Positions 26,264 through 34,698 are shown, counted from the first letter of the stretch. The stretch: 64,000 nt of DNA from Acidobacteriota bacterium (GCA_022711665.1 JAKLEN010000003.1:1-64000); one strand, 5' to 3'. Numbers and translations are program-made. Notes: generated by a model not told the origin, from the letters alone.

Positions 26264-27090
26264 GGGAACCTCTCCTCTTCCCAGGCGCAGAGCGACCGGA
26301 CCTCGTCCTCGAAATAGGACTTGCGCCGGGCGTAGAGCTCGGCCCAATCGACGAGGTGGCCGTCGAAATCGGGGCCGTCGACGCAGGCGAACCGGGTCCG
26401 GCCGTCGACGGTCACCCGGCAGGCGCCGCACATGCCCGTGCCGTCGACCATGATCGGGTTGAGGCTGACCATGGTCCTGACCCCGGCGGGCCGGCTGGCC
26501 TCGGCCACGCTGGACATGAAATAGGTGCAGCCGACGGCGACGATGCGGTCGATCTTTTCCCGGGCCAGGATGTCGCGGACGCGGCCGGGGACGTAATCCG
26601 TCCCGCCGTAGAGGCCGTCCCTCGACGAGACGACGAGCTCGTCGGCGACGGCCTCGAGCCGGTCCCTCCAGTACAGGAGGTAATCGGCCTTGACGTCGAC
26701 GAGCGCCAGGACCCGGTTGCCGGCTTCCTTGAAGGCCCGGGCCAGCGGATGGATGGCGGCGATGCCGAAGCAGCCCCCAGCGCAGAGGACCGTCCCGACA
26801 GGGCCGATCTCGGAGGGCCGGCCCAGCGGCCCGGCGAAGATGGGCACCGTATCTCCTGCCGCGAGCAGGGCCAGCTTGCGCGTCGTCGTGCCCACGGCCA
26901 TGAACACCGACGTGACCGTGCCCCGCTCCCGGTCCCAGTCGGCGATCGTCAGCGGGATCCTCTCGCCGCGGGCGTCGGGCATGACGATGACGAACTGGCC
27001 CGGCCGGCACTTGCGGGCGATCTCCGGGGCTTCGACCTCTAGCAGGTGGATGTTGGGGACCAGGCGCTCGCGGCGCACGACGCGGGGCAT
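26260..27090 (-). CDS. nfnA: NfnA/SudB-type ferredoxin-NADP reductase subunit
   Basis: A 276-residue FAD/NAD(H)-binding protein of the dihydroorotate dehydrogenase K/SudB/NfnA family. The flavin pocket is IPLTIADWD (about 45-53), the NAD site is GTVLCAGGCFGIAA, and the C-terminus has VDGTGMCGACRV...FACVDGPDFDGH, giving Asp216, Cys221, Cys224 and Cys236 for the [2Fe-2S] cluster, the Asp-plus-three-Cys pattern known from NfnA. Its neighbours are translationally coupled on both sides: it shares a base with the nuoG-like stop (TGATG) and its stop overlaps the nfnB GTG. Confidence 0.87.
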   Translation of the reverse strand: MPRVVRRERLVPNIHLLEVEAPEIARKCRPGQFVIVMPDARGERIPLTIADWDRERGTVTSVFMAVGTTTRKLALLAAGDTVPIFAGPLGRPSEIGPVGTVLCAGGCFGIAAIHPLARAFKEAGNRVLALVDVKADYLLYWRDRLEAVADELVVSSRDGLYGGTDYVPGRVRDILAREKIDRIVAVGCTYFMSSVAEASRPAGVRTMVSLNPIMVDGTGMCGACRVTVDGRTRFACVDGPDFDGHLVDWAELYARRKSYFEDEVRSLCAWEEERFP

Positions 27091-29372
27091 CAGAGAGGCC
27101 TCCTCGTTCGGGCGTAGCCGCGGTTCCCGGCCGCGAGGTCCCAGCCGCGCAGGACCTCAGCCGGCCCACCGGCTGGCTCGGCGGCCTTTCCCGGCCGTCG
27201 GGACCGGCGCCGCGGGGGGACGGTCACAAGGACGAGCCCTGGAGTCCCGGCCGGGGCCGCGGCCGGGAACCGCTCCTCGCCCGTCAGGGAGGGCCGGTAG
27301 CCTCTCAGGGCGGGGACCCGGTCACAGAGCTCGCGGAGGACGGCGGCCCGGTCGGCGCCGGGAAAGCCCGGCCGGCCGAAGCGCCCGGCCAGGGCGGCCA
27401 CCAGTTCGCCGTCGGGCCGGGCGGCGCCGCGGGCCGCGACGGCCGGGGGATAGGTCCGGACCCGGCCCTCGGTGCTCACCCAGGTGCCGCCGGTTTCCGC
27501 GAAGACGGCGGCCGGCAGGACGACGTCAGCCCTCTCGGCGTTCCGGCTCCAATGCGTGTCCTGGCAGACAAGGAATGGCGGCCTGGTCTCGCCCAGGTCC
27601 GGGACCGGGCCGGCGAGGTAGAGGGCCTCGAATTCCCGAGACCCCAGGCCCGCCAGGATCCGGGCCAGGCCCTCATCGGGGACGGGACGGCGGCGGGCGC
27701 GGGCCAGCGCGTGGACGCCGCGCTCGTTCGCGCCGCGGGCCAGAGGGAAGAGCGCGGCCCCGATCAGGCGGGCGACGTTCCAGAGCCAGGCCAGCGTCTC
27801 GCCGTCCTCCGGGCCGCCGAGGGCGGCGTCGTCGAACAGGATGGCCGCCGGCCGGCCGGCCGCCAGGATGCGGGCCGCCTCCCCGTACCGTTTCCGGGCC
27901 GGCCGGGACGCGGGCGGCGCCCCGGCGACGGTCCGCCGGAGGTCGTCGAGCCCGGGCAGGTCCGGAGCGCCGGACCCGAGGGTTTCCAGGACGGCCGCGG
28001 CCAGACCGGCCGCCGCCGCCGGGCCGCCGGGGCCGAGGTCGAGTGTCGCGGAGGCCCGGACGACGGGGCCGGCCGGAGCCGGCCCGGCGACGACGAGACG
28101 GGCGCCGCGGCGGGCGGCCCGGACGACGCTCAGCCAGGCGATCGGATGGTCGCGGGGCAGGTCGACGTTCCAGGCCAGGACGGTCTCGCAGGCTTCGAGC
28201 CCGGCCAGGCGCCTTTCCGCCGGAGGATCGAAGCCGAGGCGGACGGCGAAGGCGTCGAGGGCCGCGTCGATGTCCTCGGCCGGGGCCGCCGCCGTCGCCC
28301 GCGTTCCGAGCAGCTCGCGGCCGAACCGGAGAAAAACGTAGGCGTCCTCGAGCGGGACCTGGGCCGGATAGACGAGCGCCGCACGTCCGGCCGCCCGCAG
28401 CCCGGCGGCGGCGCGGTCGAGCGCGGCCTCCAGGGCCACCGGCTCGAGCTTCCCGTCCTTGCGGACGCGCGGCTCCATGATCCGTCCCGTCCCGGCGGCG
28501 GCGCCGCGCACGAGGAAGCGGCCCTTGACGCAGGCCTGGCCGCGGTTGGGCTCGGCCGCGGCCGGACGGGCGTCGACGATGCCGCCGTCCCTGAGCCGGA
28601 GCGTCAGAACGCAGCCCTGCCCGCAGAACGGGCAGACGATCCCGGCCGTGCCGCCGGCCGCCGGCTGCGGCCGGACCGCCCGTTCCACCAGCGCCCCGGT
28701 CGGGCAGACGTCGACGCAGGCGCCGCAGAACCGGCAGCCGGAATCGAGCAGGGGCCGGCCCAGGGCCGTGCCCACCTCGGTCCGGCCGCCGCGGTGGACG
28801 AACGACAGGACGGCTGCGCCGCGGACCTCCTCGCAGACGCGGATGCAGCGGCCGCAGAGGATGCAGAGGTTGTAGTCGCGGTCGAAGAACGGGTCCTCCT
28901 TGTGGACGTCGAGGTTGCGGTAGGACGCCGGCTGCTCGACCCGCTCCAGGCCGACCTCGGCGGCGACCCGCTGGAGCTCGCAGCCGCCGTTCTCCGGGCA
29001 GAGGACGCAGCCGGTCACCTCGCCGGTCTTGCGGATGGTGGACTTGAGGTCGTCGCAGGTCTTCTTCTCCGAACAGATCAGGCAGGCGTACGGATGCTGG
29101 GCCAGGATGAGCTCGAGGACCTTCCGGCGCAGGGCCGCGATCTCGGGCGTTTGCGTCCGCACGACCTGGCCCTCGGCGGCCGGCGTGGCGCAGGCCGGCG
29201 CGTAGTCCCGGCGGCCTTCGATCTCGACGAGGCAGATGCGGCAGCCGGCGAAGGGCTCGAGGCCGGGGTGGTCGCAGAGGGACGGGACGGGGATGCCGGC
29301 GCCCCGGGCGGCCTCGAGGATGGTCGCCCCGTCGCGGCAGACGACATCGCGGCCGTCGATCGTCAGCTTCAC
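27090..29372 (-). CDS. NuoG/FdhA-like iron-sulfur subunit with inactive-looking molybdopterin domain
   Basis: A 760-residue multi-cluster electron-wire protein. Residues 1-75 are a [2Fe-2S] ferredoxin (Cys33, 44, 47, 61). Cysteine boxes 97/100/106 and 122/125/131 follow, preceded by His93. Residues 165-225 hold two [4Fe-4S] sites (170/173/176/180 and 213/216/219/223). A further [4Fe-4S] motif (247/250/254/281) opens a molybdopterin-oxidoreductase-like domain. No catalytic Cys or selenocysteine is seen where formate dehydrogenases have it, and no H-cluster motif exists, so the domain may be structural as in NuoG. Start GTG at 29372 overlaps the nuoF stop as GTGA. It probably links NuoEF-like and NfnAB-like subunits. 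Confidence 0.8.
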   Translation of the reverse strand: MKLTIDGRDVVCRDGATILEAARGAGIPVPSLCDHPGLEPFAGCRICLVEIEGRRDYAPACATPAAEGQVVRTQTPEIAALRRKVLELILAQHPYACLICSEKKTCDDLKSTIRKTGEVTGCVLCPENGGCELQRVAAEVGLERVEQPASYRNLDVHKEDPFFDRDYNLCILCGRCIRVCEEVRGAAVLSFVHRGGRTEVGTALGRPLLDSGCRFCGACVDVCPTGALVERAVRPQPAAGGTAGIVCPFCGQGCVLTLRLRDGGIVDARPAAAEPNRGQACVKGRFLVRGAAAGTGRIMEPRVRKDGKLEPVALEAALDRAAAGLRAAGRAALVYPAQVPLEDAYVFLRFGRELLGTRATAAAPAEDIDAALDAFAVRLGFDPPAERRLAGLEACETVLAWNVDLPRDHPIAWLSVVRAARRGARLVVAGPAPAGPVVRASATLDLGPGGPAAAAGLAAAVLETLGSGAPDLPGLDDLRRTVAGAPPASRPARKRYGEAARILAAGRPAAILFDDAALGGPEDGETLAWLWNVARLIGAALFPLARGANERGVHALARARRRPVPDEGLARILAGLGSREFEALYLAGPVPDLGETRPPFLVCQDTHWSRNAERADVVLPAAVFAETGGTWVSTEGRVRTYPPAVAARGAARPDGELVAALAGRFGRPGFPGADRAAVLRELCDRVPALRGYRPSLTGEERFPAAAPAGTPGLVLVTVPPRRRSRRPGKAAEPAGGPAEVLRGWDLAAGNRGYARTRRPL

Positions 29373-31225
29373 CGGTCCTCTCCCCACGGCGCCGTCTCGG
29401 CGGCCCGGGCCGCGGCCCGGGCCGGCGTAACCTTGCGCACGGCGCCGACCTTGGCCGGGCAGGCGGCCAGGCAAAGGCCGCACTTGATGCAGGCGGCCTG
29501 GTCGATGACGTGGACGCTTTTGGCCTGGCCGGAGACGGCCCCGGCCGGGCAGGCCTTCCTGCAGAGCTGGCAGCCGACGCACTTCTCCGGGTCGATGGCG
29601 AAGGCTATGAGGGCCTTGCAGACCAGAGCCGGGCAGCGCTTGTCGAGGACGTGGGCCTCGTACTCGTCCCGGAAATAGCGCATCGTCGACAGGATGGGGT
29701 TGGGCGCCGTCTGCCCCAGGCCGCAGAGGGAAGCCCGCTTGACGGTCTCGGCCAGGGACTCGAGCCGGACGAGATCGCCGGGCGTGCCGTTCCCGGCGGT
29801 GATCTTGGCCAGGAGGCGGGCCATGGCCCCGGTCCCGGCCCGGCAGGGGGCGCACTTGCCGCAGGACTCTTCCTCGGCGAAGCGCAGGAAGTACAGGGCG
29901 ATGTCCACCATGCAGGTGTCCTCGTCCATGACGATCATGCCGCCGGAGCCCATCATGCTCCCGGCCGCCTTGAGGCTCTCGTAATCGACGGAAATGTCGA
30001 GGCGGGAGGCCGGGATGCAGCCGCCCGAGGGGCCGCCGATCTGGACGGCCTTGACCGCCCGGCCGCCGGGGACGCCGCCGCCGATCTTCTCGACGATCTC
30101 GCGGAGCGAGATGCCCATGGGCACCTCGACCAGCCCGGTGTTGGCGATCTTGCCGACCAGGGAGAAGATCTTGGTGCCTTTGCTGGCGGCCGTGCCCAGG
30201 CCGGAGAACCACTCCGGCCCGCGGAGGACGATCGGCGGAACGTTGGCCCAGGTCTCGACGTTGTTGATGACCGTGGGCCGGCCCCAGAGGCCGCGCTCGA
30301 CGGGGTAAGGAGGACGCTGGCGGGGATAGGCCCGGCCGCCCTCGATCGAGGCCAGCAGGGCCGTCTCCTCGCCGGAGACGAAGGCCCCGGCGCCGCGGAC
30401 GATCTCCAGGTCGAAATCGAAGCCGGAGCCGAGGATGTCCCGGCCGAGCAGGCCGCGCTCGCGGGCCTGGTCCAGGGCCAGGCCGACGCGGGCCACGGCC
30501 AGCGGGTACTCGTTGCGGATATAAAGGAAGCCGCGGGCCGCGCCGACCGCCCGGGCCCCGATGATCAGGCCCTCGATGACCGCGTGCGGGTCGCTCTCGA
30601 GGACGGAGCGGTCCATGAAGGCGCCCGGGTCGCCTTCGTCGCCGTTGCAGACGACGTACTTCGGCGAGCCCGGCCTGGCGGCGCAGGCGGCCCATTTCAT
30701 CCCAGTGGGAAAGCCGGCTCCGCCGCGGCCGCGCAGGCCCGAGGCCGTGACGGCGGCGACGATGGAGGCAGGGGTCATCCCGGTCAGGGCCCGGGCCAGG
30801 GCCTGGTAGCCGTCGAAGGCGATGTACTCCTCGATCTTCTCCGGGTCGATGCGGCCGCGGTTGCGCAGGACGACCAGCCGCTGGTGCTTGAAGAACTCGA
30901 GGTCCGCCATCTTCGGGACGGTCCTGTCCTCGGCTGGCGGGACGTACATCAGATCCCGGACCGGCCGGCCCTGGATCAGGTGCTCCTCGATGAGGCGGGG
31001 CGCGTCCTCCGGCTTGAGGCGCTGGTAGAACACGCCGTCCGGCTGGATGATGACGATCGGGCCGCGCTGGCAGAAGGCGCTGCAGCCCGTGGGGACGACC
31101 AGGAATTCCTTGTCCAGGCCGCGGCGGCGGATCTCCTCTTCGAGGGCCCGCCGGACCTCGAAGGCGCCGCAGGAAACGCAACCCGTCCCGGCGCAGACGA
31201 GGAGACGGGCCCGGTAGGTCGTCAC
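29369..31225 (-). CDS. NuoF/HndC/HydB-like NADH-binding flavoprotein
   Basis: A 618-residue subunit that oxidises NADH through FMN. Domains in order: thioredoxin-like [2Fe-2S] (Cys11, 16, 48, 52), NADH/FMN core with GRGGAGFPTGMKW and GDEGDPGAFMDR, SLBB region, and the [4Fe-4S] motif ESCGKCAPCRAGT. A C-terminal two-cluster ferredoxin domain (CVGCQLCRKACP and CIKCGLCLAACP) is extra relative to complex I NuoF and is typical of bifurcating hydrogenase HydB/HndC and similar soluble complexes. Start is GTG at 31225, overlapping the nuoE stop. Confidence 0.9.
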   Translation of the reverse strand: MTTYRARLLVCAGTGCVSCGAFEVRRALEEEIRRRGLDKEFLVVPTGCSAFCQRGPIVIIQPDGVFYQRLKPEDAPRLIEEHLIQGRPVRDLMYVPPAEDRTVPKMADLEFFKHQRLVVLRNRGRIDPEKIEEYIAFDGYQALARALTGMTPASIVAAVTASGLRGRGGAGFPTGMKWAACAARPGSPKYVVCNGDEGDPGAFMDRSVLESDPHAVIEGLIIGARAVGAARGFLYIRNEYPLAVARVGLALDQARERGLLGRDILGSGFDFDLEIVRGAGAFVSGEETALLASIEGGRAYPRQRPPYPVERGLWGRPTVINNVETWANVPPIVLRGPEWFSGLGTAASKGTKIFSLVGKIANTGLVEVPMGISLREIVEKIGGGVPGGRAVKAVQIGGPSGGCIPASRLDISVDYESLKAAGSMMGSGGMIVMDEDTCMVDIALYFLRFAEEESCGKCAPCRAGTGAMARLLAKITAGNGTPGDLVRLESLAETVKRASLCGLGQTAPNPILSTMRYFRDEYEAHVLDKRCPALVCKALIAFAIDPEKCVGCQLCRKACPAGAVSGQAKSVHVIDQAACIKCGLCLAACPAKVGAVRKVTPARAAARAAETAPWGEDR

Positions 31226-31695
31226 GCCTTCCCGGCCTCCTCCGCTTCGGCCAGGACGGCCCCGACCTTGGCCTCGGTCATCCGGGCGTGGTAGCGGCCG
31301 TCGACGACCGCCAGGGGAGCCAGGGCGCAGGCTCCCAGGCAGTTCACCCGTTCGAGCGTGTAAGCCCCATCCGGCGTCGTCTGGCCGGCGCCGACGCCGA
31401 GCCGGCGCTCGAAGCCCTCGAGCACGGCCTGGCCGCCGCGGACGTGGCAGGCCGTTCCCAGGCAGACGACGCAGGTGTGCCGGCCCTGCGGCCGGAGGCT
31501 GAAGGATCTATAGAAGGTGGCCACGCCGTAGACCTGGACGAGCGGCACGCCGAGGTCGGCCGCGACGCGCTCGAGGGCCTCGGGCGGAAGCCAGTGGAAT
31601 CGGTCCTGGATGTCCTGAAGGACCTGGATCAGGGCCTGCCGGCGGCCCCGATACTTCGCCGTCAGGGCCTCGAGCTCGCTCGTCGGCGGCCGCAT
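31222..31695 (-). CDS. NuoE/HydC-like [2Fe-2S] subunit
   Basis: A 157-residue thioredoxin-like [2Fe-2S] protein. The four ligands are Cys78, Cys83, Cys119 and Cys123 (CLGTAC and CLGAC), and the helical N-terminus with GVATFYRSFSLRPQG is standard for NuoE. It passes electrons beside NuoF. The ATG at 31695 is used; a TTG ten codons upstream lies inside the -35 box. The ATG has no ribosome-binding site and starts at the predicted first base of the mRNA, so it appears to be leaderless. First gene of the six-gene operon. Confidence 0.88.
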   Translation of the reverse strand: MRPPTSELEALTAKYRGRRQALIQVLQDIQDRFHWLPPEALERVAADLGVPLVQVYGVATFYRSFSLRPQGRHTCVVCLGTACHVRGGQAVLEGFERRLGVGAGQTTPDGAYTLERVNCLGACALAPLAVVDGRYHARMTEAKVGAVLAEAEEAGKA

Positions 31696-31701
31696 GCGGG
31701 C

Positions 31702-31730
31702 ATTATATTCGCCGGGCGGCCGCAAGGCAA
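31702..31730 (-). promoter_or_regulatory. Leaderless promoter of the nuo-nfn operon
   Basis: Minus strand TTGCCT (31730-31725), 17-nt spacer, perfect TATAAT (31707-31702), then six bases to the ATG at 31695. The predicted +1 is the A of the start codon. It lies within the 48 bp after the glnA stop. Confidence 0.65.
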
Positions 31731-31743
31731 AAGTTTTTTCCGG

Positions 31744-33153
31744 TCAGAGGATCGGCAGGTAGCGGCGGATCTCGAAGTCGCTGACCTGCTTGTCGAACTC
31801 GCCCGAGACGTTGCGGCCGTATTCCTCGACCTCTTTGAGCTTGTTGGCCACGAGCTTGGCGAAGATGTGATCGCCCAGGGCGTCCTTGACCACGGCGCTC
31901 TTCTCCATGACCCGCACGGCCTCCTCCAGGTCCCTCGGCAGGAGCCGGATATCGAACTTCCTCTGGCGGGCGCCGCTCATGCGGTAGATATTTTCCTCGA
32001 CGGGATCGACGAGCTCGTACTTCTTCCTGATGCCCTCGGCCCCGGCGGCCAGCATGACGGCGAAGGTCAGGTAGATGTTGCAGGCCGGATCGGCGGCCCG
32101 CAGCTCGATGCGCGTCGCCTGCTCCTTGCCCGGCTGGTATTCGGGGACGCGGATGTAGGCCGACCGGTTGCGCTGGCCCCAGGCGACGTAAACGGGGGCC
32201 TCGTAGCCCTCGATGAGGCGCTTGTAGGAGTTGACCCACTGGCTCAGGACCGCCGAGATCTCCCGGGCGTGGGTCATCAGCCCGGCCATGTACCTCTGGG
32301 CCAGTAGCGAGAGATGGTACGGCCCGTTCTTTTCGAAGAAGAGGTTCCGGCCGCCGCGCCAGAGCGACTGGTGGACGTGCATGCCGCTGCCGTTCTGGCC
32401 GTTGACGGGCTTGGGCATGAACGTGGCGTACAGGCCGTGCATGCGGCAGACCTTCTTGACCATGTAGCGGAAGATCATGGCCGTGTCGGCCGCCTCCACG
32501 GCCTCGAGATAGCGGAGATCGATCTCGTGCTGGCTGGGGGCCGTTTCGTGGTGGTCGTATTCCGTGGTGACGCCCATGCGGTGGAGGAGGAGCTGGATCT
32601 CCTTGCGGACCTCGCCGTGCCGGCCGCTGAAGAAATAGCCGCCGGCGTCGGTCGGCTCCGGCGCCTCGCTCGAGGGGAAGATAAAGAACTCGAGCTCGGG
32701 CCCGCACTTGAGGTCCTCGACCCCCAGCTCCTTGCGGGTCCGGGCCAGGACCCGTTTCAGGGCGGCCCGGCTGTCCCCGGCATAGACCGTCCCGTCGGGC
32801 ATGAGGATGTCCCCGAACATGACCGCTTCGCGCCAGCGGATGTCCGGGTCGAAGCCCTCGTAGGTCCAGGGCAGGACCCGGAAGGTCCGCGGGTCGGGCT
32901 TGATGACCAGGTCGGATTCCTCGATGCGGACGAAGCCGGCGATCGACGAGCCGTCGAAGCCCTTGCCTTCCTTGAAGGCCGCGGCCAGCTCCGAGGCCGG
33001 GATGGTGAAGTCCATCTGCCGCCCCAGGATGTCCGGGAAGATCAACCGGATGAAGCGGATGTCGCTGGCCGGGTCGCGGATGACGGACAGGACGTCCTTT
33101 TCGTCCCTCGTTCCGAAGGCCTTGAAAGTCTTGGGGCTGGTTGTGGCGGTCAT
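31744..33153 (-). CDS. glnA: Glutamine synthetase type I
   Basis: A 469-residue GSI that makes glutamine from glutamate, ammonia and ATP in the cytoplasm. Characteristic blocks are KGFDGSSIAGF, GPELEFFIF, NGQNGSGMHVHQSLW (ATP/metal), the glutamate flap region (EGYEAPVYVAWGQRNRS) and RIELRAADPACNIYL. The region where the beta-type has its adenylylated tyrosine reads ENIYRMSGARQ, like the alpha-type enzymes of Gram-positives and archaea, so control by adenylylation is unlikely. GAGGAG before the ATG at 33153 discards an 11-codon extension. It is divergent from an Lrp/AsnC gene across a palindromic promoter region. Confidence 0.95.
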   Translation of the reverse strand: MTATTSPKTFKAFGTRDEKDVLSVIRDPASDIRFIRLIFPDILGRQMDFTIPASELAAAFKEGKGFDGSSIAGFVRIEESDLVIKPDPRTFRVLPWTYEGFDPDIRWREAVMFGDILMPDGTVYAGDSRAALKRVLARTRKELGVEDLKCGPELEFFIFPSSEAPEPTDAGGYFFSGRHGEVRKEIQLLLHRMGVTTEYDHHETAPSQHEIDLRYLEAVEAADTAMIFRYMVKKVCRMHGLYATFMPKPVNGQNGSGMHVHQSLWRGGRNLFFEKNGPYHLSLLAQRYMAGLMTHAREISAVLSQWVNSYKRLIEGYEAPVYVAWGQRNRSAYIRVPEYQPGKEQATRIELRAADPACNIYLTFAVMLAAGAEGIRKKYELVDPVEENIYRMSGARQRKFDIRLLPRDLEEAVRVMEKSAVVKDALGDHIFAKLVANKLKEVEEYGRNVSGEFDKQVSDFEIRRYLPIL

Positions 33154-33191
33154 GCTGTCTCCTCGCTCGCCCGGCCGGCCGGGCATATTTC

Positions 33192-33276
33192 TTTGTCAGA
33201 TAATAAAGACAAAATCATAACGAATGTCAATATATTTTAAATAAATATTTACATTCGGCTCGAAGGGTGTTATTCT
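33192..33276. promoter_or_regulatory. Divergent glnA/lrp promoters with two palindromic operators
   Basis: glnA (minus): TTGACA at 33230-33225 with TATTAT at 33205-33200 (spacer 19; TTTATT at spacer 17 is an alternative). lrp (plus): TTTACA at 33248-33253, 17-nt spacer, TATTCT at 33271-33276. CGAATGT (33221-33227) and ACATTCG (33251-33257) form a palindrome that takes in both -35 boxes. TTTGTC (33192-33197) and GACAAA (33208-33213) form a second palindrome centred on the glnA -10. The whole stretch is strikingly AT-rich. Confidence 0.65.
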
Positions 33277-33300
33277 GGCCGATAATTGGAGGTGCCGGCC

Positions 33301-33744
33301 ATGATCGACGAGCTGGATCGCAAGATCGTTCGGGCCCTCAACGCCAACGCCCGGAAGAGCTTCCGGGTGGTTGCCAAGGAGGTCGGGACCTCGGTCACGG
33401 CCGTCATCCGCACGGTCAAGAAGCTCGAGGCGGCCGGGGCGATCGGGGGCTACGTCCCCGTCGTCGATCCGGAGTACTTCGGCTTCAGCCTGGCGGCCGT
33501 CGTGGCCGTCCGCATCTCGAAGGGGCGGCTCATCGAGACCCAGAAGAGGATCGCCCAGGACCCCCATGTCGCCGCGGTCTACGACGTCACCGGCGAGTGG
33601 GACTCGTTCATCGTCGGGCGCTTCAGCGACCGCGAGGACCTCAATGGCTTCATCAAGGGGCTGCTGGCCCTGCCGCACGTCGACCGGACGGTCACCCACA
33701 TCGTCCTGAACGTCGTCAAGGAAGAAAGCCGCCTCCCGGTGTGA
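33301..33744 (+). CDS. Lrp/AsnC-family transcriptional regulator
   Basis: A 147-residue regulator with N-terminal helix-turn-helix (MIDELDRKIVRALNANARKSFRVVAKEVGTS) and a C-terminal RAM/AsnC ligand-binding ferredoxin-like domain (VAAVYDVTGEWDSFIVGRF). Such proteins form octamers and sense amino acids. GGAGGT seven bases upstream supports the ATG at 33301; a TTG at 33286 is less likely. Divergence from glnA and shared operators suggest it controls glnA and itself in response to glutamine or another amino acid (inference). Confidence 0.9.
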   Translation: MIDELDRKIVRALNANARKSFRVVAKEVGTSVTAVIRTVKKLEAAGAIGGYVPVVDPEYFGFSLAAVVAVRISKGRLIETQKRIAQDPHVAAVYDVTGEWDSFIVGRFSDREDLNGFIKGLLALPHVDRTVTHIVLNVVKEESRLPV

Positions 33745-33758
33745 CGCACCGTCCGTCC

Positions 33759-33786
33759 TTGACAGATTCCGGTGTTGTGCCATAAT
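33759..33786 (+). promoter_or_regulatory. speD promoter
   Basis: TTGACA (33759-33764), 16-nt spacer, CATAAT (33781-33786). Transcription would start near 33793, giving a 24-nt leader that includes AGGAG before the ATG at 33817. Confidence 0.6.
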
Positions 33787-33816
33787 CGATTTTTCCAGAG
33801 AGGACAGGAGCAGGCG

Positions 33817-34272
33817 ATGGTCAAAATCATCCATTCTCCGATCGGTCACCATTATATCGTCGAGGCCTCCGGCTGCGACCCGAAGATCATCGGTAGCGTC
33901 GAGAAGGTCCAGCAGATCCTCGTCCGGGCGGCCGAGATCGCCGGGGCCCACGTCTGGTCCATCTCCTTCAGCAAGTTCCCGCCGGCGGGCGTCAGCGGGG
34001 TCGTCGTCATCTCCGAGTCCCACATCTCGACCCACACCTGGCCCGAGATGGGCTATGCCGCCCTGGACATCTACACCTGCGGCGCCAACACCAAGCCGGA
34101 CAAGGCCGTCATCTACGCCGTGGAGGAGTTCGGGGCGGAGACATCCCATATCACTGAGATCACCCGCGGCATCGACGAGGGCGACGCAGTCTTCTACCAC
34201 AGCTTCATCACCTGGGAGGAGCACCTGAAGAAGACGGCGCCCAAGAAGGACCGCGAGAAGGACAAGGCCTGA
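33817..34272 (+). CDS. speD: S-adenosylmethionine decarboxylase proenzyme
   Basis: A 151-residue class 1B AdoMet decarboxylase that provides the aminopropyl donor for spermidine. The self-cleavage and active-site block SESHISTHTWPEMGYAALD is intact: cleavage between Glu67 and Ser68 would create the pyruvoyl group, with His73 and a downstream cysteine (TCGA) as the other catalytic residues. A Lys/Asp/Glu-rich tail of about 15 residues extends the usual 120-130-residue enzyme. AGGAG upstream fixes the start. No speE is nearby; agmatinase lies at 60.7 kb. Confidence 0.93.
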   Translation: MVKIIHSPIGHHYIVEASGCDPKIIGSVEKVQQILVRAAEIAGAHVWSISFSKFPPAGVSGVVVISESHISTHTWPEMGYAALDIYTCGANTKPDKAVIYAVEEFGAETSHITEITRGIDEGDAVFYHSFITWEEHLKKTAPKKDREKDKA

Positions 34273-34282
34273 GGGGTCGGCG

Positions 34283-34588
34283 GTGGTCGTCGAATTCAGC
34301 GTCGTGCCTATCGGCCGGGGAGAGGAGCTGGCCCAGTCCGTGGCCGGAATCCTGGACCTGATCGACCGGAGCGGGCTGCCGTACCAGCTGACGGCCATGG
34401 GCACCCTGGTCGAGGGGGACTGGGACGAGGTCATGGGCCTGGTCCGCCGCTGTCACGAGGCCATGGCGGGAGGATCCGGCCGGGTCTACACCCACATCAC
34501 GATCGACGACCGGCCCGGGGCTTCGGGACGGATCGCCGGCAAGGTCCGGGACGTCGAAAAGGTCCTGGGCCGCTCCCTGCGGAAATAG
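34283..34588 (+). CDS. MTH1187/YqgV-family thiamine-binding protein
   Basis: A 101-residue protein of the MTH1187 (DUF77) family, recognised by VVEFSVVPIGRGEELAQSVAGIL and PYQLTAMGTLVEGDWDEVM. Family members form tetramers that bind thiamine and related ligands. It starts with GTG at 34283, 10 nt after speD, with GAGGGG upstream, so it is co-transcribed with speD. Confidence 0.85.
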   Translation: MVVEFSVVPIGRGEELAQSVAGILDLIDRSGLPYQLTAMGTLVEGDWDEVMGLVRRCHEAMAGGSGRVYTHITIDDRPGASGRIAGKVRDVEKVLGRSLRK

Positions 34589-34698
34589 CGGGCTTCTTTC
34601 TGTAAATTTTTTTAACATTCCGTAAACCGCCCCTTCGCTTTCCAGGCAGGGGTCCGGCCGGACGCAGCCTCCCTTCCCGGGTCCGCCCGGCCCTATCC

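Noticed and set aside
27090..29372. Formate dehydrogenase catalytic subunit or [FeFe]-hydrogenase
   Set aside because: No catalytic Cys or in-frame TGA for selenocysteine at the expected place, and no H-cluster cysteine motifs after the ferredoxin domains.
27090..31181. A single 1363-codon frame that would fuse NuoF and NuoG
   Set aside because: The upstream half is an out-of-frame shadow of nuoF; the real nuoF is in another frame with all its motifs and ends in a GTGA overlap with the nuoG-like gene.
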